From assembly GCA_025057405.1 (NCBI GenBank), contig JANWXV010000022.1, positions 1 to 7,837 on the forward strand: a DNA stretch of 7,837 nt. Direction: 5' to 3'. Below the pieces are notes generated by a model. It did not search any database and was not told the origin of the DNA. It saw only the letters and a list, made by a program, of their open reading frames with translations. The position numbers were made by a program, and so were the translations under genes. Positions 1 through 4,651 of the stretch are shown one piece after another. The stretch comes from Candidatus Bipolaricaulota bacterium. GTDB lineage: Bacteria > Bipolaricaulota > Bipolaricaulia > RBG-16-55-9 > DRXL01. Numbering within the stretch: the first letter of the stretch is position 1; each line of letters begins with the position of its first letter.

Positions 1-604
1 GCATCGCCGTTGGGGAACCGCTCAGCCCACTATATCCCAGAAAGAAACTTAGCTCGGTCCTGTTAGCGTTCAGCACGATAGCCGCTGCCCCGATAGCTCC
101 CAGCGGGGTCTCTGCTTTAGGAGCTGGAACTTCTTGGCCCACCGTGAGCACAGCCGTCAGCAGCGTGGGGCCTGTTTGTGTCTGCCCCGCGACGACTACT
201 TGTCCGACCATCGCGGGATGGAGCTTACAGAAATATCCGTAAGTTCCGGCGCGATCAAACTTATAGCTGAAGCGCTGCCCACGGCTGAGCGTGGGGGAGT
301 CAAAGAGTCCGTCGCGGCTCGTCACCGTATGCGCGATAGAGTCTTCATTCACCCACGTGACGGTCGTCCCCGGCGTGATATTCACGGTAGCGGGATTGAA
401 CGAAGCTGTTCCGTATCCGTAGGGATCGTTGCTCCCTTCAATGCGCACGATCACCTCTTGGGCGCTTGGGGTTTGCGTCTGGGGTGGCTCGGTCTGGGGC
501 GGCGAGCCACCGTGATAGGGGGCCAAGGCTCTCTCTCCGAGCGTGAGCGCTAAGACGATCGCCAGCGCCAGAATAGACAAACTGAGTGCGCGCGCTTTTG
601 TCAT
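1..604 (-). CDS. Secreted cupredoxin-CHRD domain protein, partial (C-terminus off the window)
   Basis: Read on the minus strand from ATG at 604-602, the frame stays open for 201 codons to the left edge with no stop, so the C-terminus is missing. AGGAGG at 614-609 sits 4 bases before the ATG. Residues 1-28 look like a signal peptide, followed by a Pro/Gln/Thr-rich linker (about 33-47). Residues 50-139 form a plastocyanin-like domain with a full type 1 copper ligand set: His92 (in SIAHTV), Cys126, His129 and Met132 (in CKLHPAMVG). From about 148 a CHRD domain begins (GQEVPAP, then YSGLSGSPTAM), a beta domain shared with chordin and found in many bacterial secreted proteins. The domain calls come from known motifs. 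Extracytoplasmic copper binding or electron transfer is inferred. The gene lies 40 bp downstream of a paralogous cupredoxin gene and is probably cotranscribed with it. Confidence 0.88.
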   Translation of the reverse strand, partial: MTKARALSLSILALAIVLALTLGERALAPYHGGSPPQTEPPQTQTPSAQEVIVRIEGSNDPYGYGTASFNPATVNITPGTTVTWVNEDSIAHTVTSRDGLFDSPTLSRGQRFSYKFDRAGTYGYFCKLHPAMVGQVVVAGQTQTGPTLLTAVLTVGQEVPAPKAETPLGAIGAAAIVLNANRTELSFFLGYSGLSGSPTAM

Positions 605-644
605 GATACCTCCTCTCTGGTTCTGGAGATTAAGTTAGCTGTGC

Positions 645-1277
645 TCAGTTCTTAACGACGATCCGGCCCACGATATTGTGCCCATGCGGCCTGTGCGTGA
701 CGAAGAACGTCCCGACTCTGTCGGGCGTGAACTCGACGGTCGTCACTCTGCCGACTTCTACGTTAAACGGCCGCACTCCGAAGACGGGGGTTCGGCCCTC
801 TTCGTCGCTGCTGATGGCGACACCGGGGTGGACGCCATCGGCAGCGGTATTGAAAAGCTGTACGGGTTGTCCCAGCTTCAGCTCTATCGTCGGGGGATAG
901 ATCGCGTTCTCTTTGAGGCTGTGAATCAACGCGACCCCTACGGCGACGGTGACTCTCCCCGTCATACTGGGATGGAGGGCGCAGATATAGGGGAACTCGC
1001 CGGGAGTGTTGAACGTATGTGTGAAGGTCGCCCCGCGGTTCATCGTTCCCGAATCGAAGACCCCCGCGGTGCTGGTCACCGTATGGGCTATACTGTCTCG
1101 GTTGGTCCAGCGCACGGTAGTCCCCAGCGCAACTGTGATATTCTGGGGCGTGAACGAAGAACTCTGAATATTCACATCTACTACACTGGTGCCGCTCGAC
1201 TGTCCTAAGGGCGCTATTCCCAAGCCCGACAGGGCCACTACGACAGCTCCCACTAGACAGACTCTGACAAGACGCAT
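645..1277 (-). CDS. Secreted two-domain cupredoxin; second domain lacks the copper cysteine
   Basis: This is a 210-residue protein starting at ATG 1277-1275, with AGGAGGG about 9 bases upstream. Residues 1-27 form a signal peptide. Residues 33-112 are a plastocyanin-like domain with ligands His65 (SIAHTV), Cys99, His102 and Met105 (CALHPSMTG), which predicts a blue copper site outside the cytoplasmic membrane. Residues 115-210 look like a second cupredoxin fold (IELKLGQPVQLFN, then FFVTHRPHGHNIVGRIVV) similar to EfeO-type cupredoxin repeats. It has no cysteine; instead it carries His150, His195, His198 and His200, so it could not form a normal type 1 site. Domain 1 closely resembles the cupredoxin of the next gene downstream, which suggests a tandem duplication. 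The physiological partner is unknown. Confidence 0.9.
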   Translation of the reverse strand: MRLVRVCLVGAVVVALSGLGIAPLGQSSGTSVVDVNIQSSSFTPQNITVALGTTVRWTNRDSIAHTVTSTAGVFDSGTMNRGATFTHTFNTPGEFPYICALHPSMTGRVTVAVGVALIHSLKENAIYPPTIELKLGQPVQLFNTAADGVHPGVAISSDEEGRTPVFGVRPFNVEVGRVTTVEFTPDRVGTFFVTHRPHGHNIVGRIVVKN

Positions 1278-1379
1278 AGAATCGATCCCTCCTGACCCAC
1301 GAGTTCATCAGATTATTGCTGTAGCTTAACAGTTGCTGCGATCTCTCTCACTCTTCTCTCTTTTGTTGAACTCTCTTAC

Positions 1380-1913
1380 TTATCGTCGCTTGCGCAGATA
1401 CTCTTGGATCGTGCGCGCGCCCCCGAGCGAGAGAGTATCATCGGGGCAGCCCAGAGCAGCTTTCAGAAAAGCAATCGCTAATTGCATCTGAGCGCGAATC
1501 TGCGCAAGATTGTTGTTATTGCGCGCCGAGACCGCTCGCTCTTGGGCTGCGCTCAAGAAGACGACCACGTGATCGGCCGCGGCCCGCAGATCGTTGGCAA
1601 ATTCACTTCGGTTGATCTGTTCTGCAAGCTGCTTGGCCAGCGCAATCGCCCCGACGTCGGCTGTCTGCGCCCCGTATTTGGGGTCGTAGCGCGACGACGA
1701 TGGCCCTTCTAACAGATTAATAACGCTCTGCGCGTGCCATTGCGCATCGCTGGCCGTGAGCGCAAAGAACGAGAAAGAAGCGTTCTGCAACGCGCTCTGA
1801 ATCTGCCCCACCAAGCGATCCGTGAAGAGCACCAGCTCGCTCTGAGCGTAGCTAGACGCACCGAGGTGCGTTAACAACAGCACCAGCATCCATCCCAAAG
1901 AGAAGACCTTCAT
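1380..1913 (-). CDS. Small secreted helical protein of unknown function
   Basis: I chose ATG 1913-1911 (177 residues) because GGAGGG at 1926-1921 lies 7 bases upstream. The in-frame TTG at 1916-1914 is only 4 bases from it. Residues 1-23 form a signal peptide ending SSYA before Gln24. The mature part is rich in Ala, Gln and Leu and should be mostly helical, with no membrane span and a single cysteine (Cys156). The clearest motif is HAQSVINLLEG at 60-70, followed by DPKYG at 77-81. I recall similar His-x-x-x-x-Asn-x-x-x-Gly segments in secreted helical proteins of environmental bacteria, but I cannot name a family. Residues 132-135 are four consecutive asparagines. The gene lies between the membrane-bound regulator and the cupredoxin genes on the same strand, which suggests a shared extracytoplasmic role. 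No function is assigned. Confidence 0.8.
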   Translation of the reverse strand: MKVFSLGWMLVLLLTHLGASSYAQSELVLFTDRLVGQIQSALQNASFSFFALTASDAQWHAQSVINLLEGPSSSRYDPKYGAQTADVGAIALAKQLAEQINRSEFANDLRAAADHVVVFLSAAQERAVSARNNNNLAQIRAQMQLAIAFLKAALGCPDDTLSLGGARTIQEYLRKRR

Positions 1914-2017
1914 CAACCATCCCTCCAGAGGGTTATTTTAGTGAGAGAGCGCATCTGCGGGGAATAGAAAGCGTGTCACGGGGGGTGAGCGCTGGGTCGT
2001 AGCGAGGTCAAGATGAG

Positions 2018-2947
2018 TCAATCGGGGATCTGGAGCTTATAGCCAAAGCCGCGCACGGTCACGATCCATTGAGGTTTTTGAGGGTCGCGCTCTAATTTCT
2101 GGCGCAAGAGATAGATATATTTTTTGACGTCTTCAGTCGCAATAAACTTCTCGTCGCTCCACGCTCGTGCCATGATCTCTTGGGGGGAGAAGACCCGCCC
2201 CGGCTCCGAGGCCAACAGAGAGAGCAGCGCGTATTCCCGCGGCGTCACCGAGATCGTCGTGCCGTTAAGACGAATCTCTTTAGACTGATCGTCAATGATT
2301 AATTTCCCCAAGCGAATCGGCTCAGGTGCCTTCGCTGCAGCCGGTGAAGACGTTTCCGGGACTGTCCCCGCGGCAGGCTCCCGAGCTTTCGTCCAGGGCG
2401 GCCCTATCAGATAGGCCCCCATGCCGATCACGATGACTAAAATCCCTCCCAATGCGATCATCGGCCAGAGGGCCTCCCAGATCGCCGCTCTCAAAAAGAT
2501 CAGCGAGACCCCCAAGCGCACGTAGCTCTGCTCTGATTCTAACGTTCTCCAGATGTCCAGATACTCTAAGCCATTGCGCTGGCGCTTGGTCATCAGCTCA
2601 GAGTGAGGGCCTTCTTGGAGCAAGTCCCTAGGGAGCACCGACGTGGCGACGTCCTGAGCGAGGACCTCCCCGCGCCAGACGACCTGCGCGTACAGCACTA
2701 AGCCCATCACGAACGTATTGGTCATCTCTTGAAGTTCTCGTTGCAGATGGGGCAGGTCTTCTGGAGTTCGACCGGCGAGGCGGAAGCGCACTTGATCAGC
2801 AAAGTTATTGGCGAGCAGTTCGCTGCGCTGCAAGAACTCGCGCTCCAATTCTTGGCTCATGCGCTGCGCGAAGAAGATCACCAACGGGGCGATGAAGACC
2901 AACGCTATCAAAGTAGCCCAGAGTGCGAACTTTCCGCGAGGGAGCAT
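2018..2947 (-). CDS. Membrane-anchored one-component regulator: TM-sensor-TM-winged helix
   Basis: This 309-residue protein has TM1 at about 8-27, an extracytoplasmic segment at 28-158, TM2 at 159-182, a Pro/Ala-rich linker at 183-210, and a C-terminal OmpR/PhoB-type winged helix at 211-307. The DNA-binding part shows TPREYALLSLLASEPGRVFS, a recognition helix near TEDVKKYIYLLRQKLE, and the wing IVTVRGFGYKL. The outer segment (GLVLYAQVVWRGEVLAQDV, YVRLGVSL) resembles the PDC/CACHE-like sensors of histidine kinases. There is no receiver, HAMP or kinase domain, so the signal would pass directly through TM2. ToxR and CadC place the winged helix at the N-terminus; here it is at the C-terminus. The start is fixed at ATG 2947-2945 because an in-frame stop lies at 2962-2960. 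No Shine-Dalgarno is seen. The target genes are unknown; the secreted-protein genes downstream are the obvious candidates. Confidence 0.88.
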   Translation of the reverse strand: MLPRGKFALWATLIALVFIAPLVIFFAQRMSQELEREFLQRSELLANNFADQVRFRLAGRTPEDLPHLQRELQEMTNTFVMGLVLYAQVVWRGEVLAQDVATSVLPRDLLQEGPHSELMTKRQRNGLEYLDIWRTLESEQSYVRLGVSLIFLRAAIWEALWPMIALGGILVIVIGMGAYLIGPPWTKAREPAAGTVPETSSPAAAKAPEPIRLGKLIIDDQSKEIRLNGTTISVTPREYALLSLLASEPGRVFSPQEIMARAWSDEKFIATEDVKKYIYLLRQKLERDPQKPQWIVTVRGFGYKLQIPD

Positions 2948-2956
2948 AGCTCTATA

Positions 2957-2986
2957 ATCTTACAGTCTTGACGAGACCTCTTGCAA
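2957..2986 (-). promoter_or_regulatory. Possible minus-strand promoter for the membrane regulator
   Basis: On the minus strand TTGCAA (2986-2981) is followed after 18 bp by TAAGAT (2962-2957), which matches four of six bases of the -10 consensus. Transcription would start near 2950, only about 3 bases before the ATG at 2947, so the mRNA would be leaderless or nearly so. This fits the missing Shine-Dalgarno. The -35 box is a palindrome and is shared with the opposing tRNA promoter. The call rests on sequence match only. Confidence 0.4.
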
Positions 2987-3009
2987 AATCGCCCGAGGCG
3001 CTTTAGAAT
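2981..3009 (+). promoter_or_regulatory. Sigma70-like promoter for tRNA-Ser(UGA)
   Basis: TTGCAA at 2981-2986, a 17-bp spacer, and TAGAAT at 3004-3009 make a good housekeeping promoter. The expected start, near 3016, is about 7 bases before the mature 5' end of the tRNA at 3023. The second tRNA-Ser gene has a promoter of the same form (TTGCAC, 17 bp, TACAAT), which supports the call. Confidence 0.7.
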
Positions 3010-3022
3010 CTCTATGAGCCTT

Positions 3023-3106
3023 GGAGGGATGGCCGAGCGGACGAAGGCGACGGTCTTGAAAACCGTAGCGCGAGGAGCGCCGGGGGTTCGAATCCCTCTC
3101 CCTCCG
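3023..3106 (+). tRNA. tRNA-Ser (anticodon UGA)
   Basis: The acceptor arms GGAGGGA (3023-3029) and TCCCTCC (3099-3105) pair fully, with discriminator G3106. The anticodon arm is ACGGT/ACCGT around the loop CTTGAAA, with anticodon TGA at 3057-3059, reading UCA and, by wobble, other UCN codons. The long variable arm (stem GCGC/GCGC at 3068-3071 and 3077-3080) marks it as class II. The T arm has loop TTCGAAT at 3087-3093. The three bases after the discriminator are CCG, so the 3' CCA is not encoded and must be added by a CCA-adding enzyme. Confidence 0.97.
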
Positions 3107-3129
3107 CCGCACGCTGCGCGTGGGCTTCA

Positions 3130-3156
3130 TCTTCGCCGGCCTATGGCCGGCGAAGA
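3130..3156 (+). terminator. Strong GC-rich hairpin after tRNA-Ser(UGA); possible terminator without a T tract
   Basis: CTTCGCCGGCC (3131-3141) and GGCCGGCGAAG (3145-3155) are perfect reverse complements around a TAT triloop, and T3130-A3156 adds a twelfth pair. It begins 24 bp after the tRNA's end. Neither side has a run of T, so it is not a standard intrinsic terminator. It may still end or process the tRNA transcript. The structure is certain; the role is not. Confidence 0.5.
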
Positions 3157-3168
3157 AGGTGTATAGTT

Positions 3169-3181
3169 CAGGCGAAGCCTG
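3169..3181 (+). other. Small inverted repeat (CAGGC-GAA-GCCTG) just upstream of a promoter
   Basis: A 5-bp stem with a GAA triloop ends one base before the -35 box at 3183. It could extend the termination region of the first tRNA or bind a regulator, but a stem this short can arise by chance. Confidence 0.3.
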
Positions 3182-3182
3182 G

Positions 3183-3211
3183 TTGCACATGTGAGCGTTT
3201 CGTAGTACAAT
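3183..3211 (+). promoter_or_regulatory. Sigma70-like promoter for tRNA-Ser(GCU), possibly serving the downstream operon
   Basis: TTGCAC (3183-3188), a 17-bp spacer, and TACAAT (3206-3211) make a strong match. Transcription should start near 3218, giving a leader of about 40 bases before the mature tRNA at 3258. No terminator is visible between this tRNA and the lipoprotein gene 32 bp further on, so read-through into the folate cluster is plausible. Confidence 0.7.
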
Positions 3212-3224
3212 CTTGCCAATCTAC

Positions 3225-3252
3225 GAACTGGGAACTCCGAACTGAGAACTGG
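3225..3252 (+). repeat. Four-copy heptamer tandem repeat (GAACTnn)
   Basis: GAACT starts at 3225, 3232, 3239 and 3246, with an exact 7-base period. The units are GAACTGG, GAACTCC, GAACTGA and GAACTGG. The repeat lies between the predicted transcription start and the mature 5' end of tRNA-Ser(GCU), so it would form part of the precursor's 5' leader that RNase P removes. Confidence 0.85.
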
Positions 3253-3257
3253 TTCTC

Positions 3258-3347
3258 GGAGGGGTACTCAAGCGGTCGAAGAGGACGGATTGCTAATCCG
3301 TTGTAGGGGCTAAACCTCTACCGTGGGTTCAAATCCCACCCCCTCCG
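3258..3347 (+). tRNA. tRNA-Ser (anticodon GCU)
   Basis: The acceptor arms GGAGGGG (3258-3264) and CCCCTCC (3340-3346) pair fully, with discriminator G3347. The anticodon arm is ACGGA/TCCGT around TTGCTAA, with anticodon GCT at 3292-3294, reading AGC and AGU. The long variable arm (3304-3309 with 3315-3320, six pairs including one G-U) is the class II serine feature. The T arm is GTGGG/CCCAC around TTCAAAT. The next three bases are CCC, so CCA is not encoded. Confidence 0.97.
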
Positions 3348-3379
3348 CCCCATAATTATTAGCACAGGGAGAGGATTTT

Positions 3380-3838
3380 GTGACCCAGCGCGTTGCTCTT
3401 TTTATGATCGGCATCTTCGTGGTGTTAGCAAGTCTCGTCTCGCTGGCCGGATGCAACCCGGCCTCGCCCTCGCCAGAACCCCAGACCCCAAAACTCCAAA
3501 CGGTCGAGTTCTCCAACGAATTTGTCACCGTCACGCGCACGTTTCTCAGCCCGGTCCAAGCCGGACAAGAGATCACCGTGCAGGTCAAGATCACGGCCAA
3601 AGTAGACTTGCGGGCTGTGCTCTTGAGCGAGACCATTCCCGACGGCTGGCAGATCGCTGAGGGCACAAGCCGAGCTGCTCGACTGGGCCTCAAGGCCGGC
3701 GAGAGCCTCGAGCACAGCTACACCGTAAGGGTCGGCAACAAGACGGGCACGGTCACGCTCACGGGACTAGTCACCGTTGCCACCAACCAAGGTGCTCAAG
3801 AGCCGCTGGAGATCGCATCCCAGATCCGCGTGAGATAA
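3380..3838 (+). CDS. Putative lipoprotein with an Ig-like (NEW3/DUF11-type) beta domain
   Basis: The start is GTG at 3380, with a purine-rich Shine-Dalgarno (GGGAGAGG) ending 5 bases upstream. The 152-residue product has an N-terminal hydrophobic segment ending in a lipobox, LAGC, at residues 22-25, so Cys25 should be lipidated after signal peptidase II cleavage. A Pro/Ser-rich linker follows (26-37). Residues 45-152 look like an all-beta, Ig-like domain of the kind called NEW3 or DUF11 (AGQEITVQVKITA, then SETIPDGWQI and a closing strand QIRVR). No catalytic residues are apparent. The gene is 32 bp after tRNA-Ser(GCU) and 12 bp before the phosphoesterase gene. A 5-bp GAGAT/ATCTC inverted repeat spans its stop codon (3832-3847). 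Its role beside folate genes is unknown. Confidence 0.8.
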   Translation: MTQRVALFMIGIFVVLASLVSLAGCNPASPSPEPQTPKLQTVEFSNEFVTVTRTFLSPVQAGQEITVQVKITAKVDLRAVLLSETIPDGWQIAEGTSRAARLGLKAGESLEHSYTVRVGNKTGTVTLTGLVTVATNQGAQEPLEIASQIRVR

Positions 3839-3850
3839 AATAATCTCTCG

Positions 3851-4651
3851 ATGGGCATTCTGGTCCTAGCGCCCCAGTTGCACCTCGTGGACTTGGCGCT
3901 CTTCGTGCCCCAAGCGCGGGTGCTCGTCATCGCCGATCTGCACTTGGGGATCGAAGAGGCGCTGCGCCACGAAGGCGTCTTCGTTCCGCGCCGCCATCTC
4001 GCGCAGATTCAGCAGCGCCTCGCTCGAATCTTCCAAGAGCTTCAGATCTCGCCGCAAGCCCCGCTCTCCCGGCTGATTATCAACGGCGATCTGCGCCATC
4101 GGTTCGGCCCGCTCTCCAAGACCGAAACCCAAGAGACGCGCCAGTTCTTGCACTTTGTCCGCCCCTTCGCCCGTCAGATTCTGCTCATCACCGGCAACCA
4201 CGACGGCGATCTCTCTCGTCTGCAGAGAGAACTTCCCAACGTCATCGTCACCCAAGCGCATCGCGAAGAGAACTGTTGGATTCTGCATGGGGACGAGGCC
4301 CTCACCCCCGACCCCTCTCCCGTGACTCACTCACGGGAGAGGGGTGGCAAAGCCGGGGTGAGGGCCATCACTTGGATCGTCATCGGCCACGAGCATCCCG
4401 CGGTCAGTCTCAAAGACCCAGTCACTCAGCGCGTCGAAGTCTATAAGTGCTTTCTTGTGGGCAGATACAAGAGCGAACATCTCTTGGTCTTGCCCTCGTT
4501 CAATCAGCTGGTGCGCGGGAGCGATCTGACCAAAGAAGTCCCCCTATCGCCCTATCTGAAAGAGATAGAAGATTTTTCGGTTTACCCCGTCTCCGATGAC
4601 GGAGTTATTTATGATTTCGGCCCGCTGCGACGGCTGCTCGCTGCCCTATGA
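3851..4651 (+). CDS. Calcineurin-like metallophosphoesterase, MJ0037/YbbF-like, with an in-frame palindromic insert
   Basis: This 266-residue protein carries the dimetal phosphoesterase motifs in order: ADLHLG (28-33; Asp29, His31), NGDLRH (78-83; Asp80), TGNHDGD (114-120; Asn116, His117), LHGDE (145-149) and IGHEHPA (178-184; His180, His182). The N-terminus (LVIADLHLGIEEALRHEG) and the HGD...GHEH spacing match the small archaeal/bacterial group that includes MJ0037, also listed as SbcD-related. The substrate is not known for that group. Residues 149-172 are encoded by a REP-like palindrome and probably form a surface loop between two metal motifs. All metal ligands remain, so the enzyme may be active. 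There is no Shine-Dalgarno ahead of ATG 3851; with the lipoprotein stop only 12 bp upstream, translational coupling is likely. The stop overlaps the folC start (ATGA). Confidence 0.88.
   Translation: MGILVLAPQLHLVDLALFVPQARVLVIADLHLGIEEALRHEGVFVPRRHLAQIQQRLARIFQELQISPQAPLSRLIINGDLRHRFGPLSKTETQETRQFLHFVRPFARQILLITGNHDGDLSRLQRELPNVIVTQAHREENCWILHGDEALTPDPSPVTHSRERGGKAGVRAITWIVIGHEHPAVSLKDPVTQRVEVYKCFLVGRYKSEHLLVLPSFNQLVRGSDLTKEVPLSPYLKEIEDFSVYPVSDDGVIYDFGPLRRLLAAL
4297..4366. repeat. REP-like two-stem palindrome inserted inside the phosphoesterase gene
   Basis: The outer arms GGCCCTCACCCC (4297-4308) and GGGGTGAGGGCC (4355-4366) pair over 12 bp. The inner arms CCCCTCTCCCGTGA (4312-4325) and TCACGGGAGAGGGG (4331-4344) pair over 14 bp around a CTCAC loop. 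The arms are joined by an asymmetric internal loop (3 and 10 bases). Read in the gene's frame it gives LTPDPSP...RERGG, the characteristic translation of a widespread family of CCCTCACCC-type bacterial interspersed palindromes. The base-pairing is seen directly; membership of a dispersed family is recalled knowledge. Confidence 0.9.

Noticed and set aside
134..553. Plus-strand open frame opposite the cupredoxin-CHRD gene
   Set aside because: The minus-strand frame over the same bases encodes a clear signal peptide, a type 1 copper site and a CHRD start, so the plus-strand frame is a shadow.
678..1208. Long plus-strand open frame opposite the two-domain cupredoxin
   Set aside because: It is antisense to a gene with a signal peptide, copper ligands and a good ribosome-binding site. 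Its own translation has no recognisable fold or Shine-Dalgarno.
1941..1949. GTGAGAGAG motif also found inverted at 1351-1343, considered as a shared operator
   Set aside because: GA-rich strings are common throughout this window, the two copies have opposite orientation and different distances to the genes, and no copy lies near the regulator's own promoter.
2960..3190. Minus-strand open frame spanning tRNA-Ser(UGA)
   Set aside because: It covers the tRNA and its promoter. The translation is arginine-rich antisense tRNA sequence with the typical RERDSNPR artefact string.
3023..3347. Two tRNA-Ser genes as a mobile-element attachment region
   Set aside because: No integrase, no partial tRNA copy and no direct repeat of a tRNA 3' end is present. 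The two genes are distinct isoacceptors, each with its own promoter.
3832..3847. GAGAT/ATCTC inverted repeat at the lipoprotein stop, considered as a terminator
   Set aside because: The stem is only 5 bp, AT-rich and without a T run, and the next gene starts 4 bases later without its own promoter.
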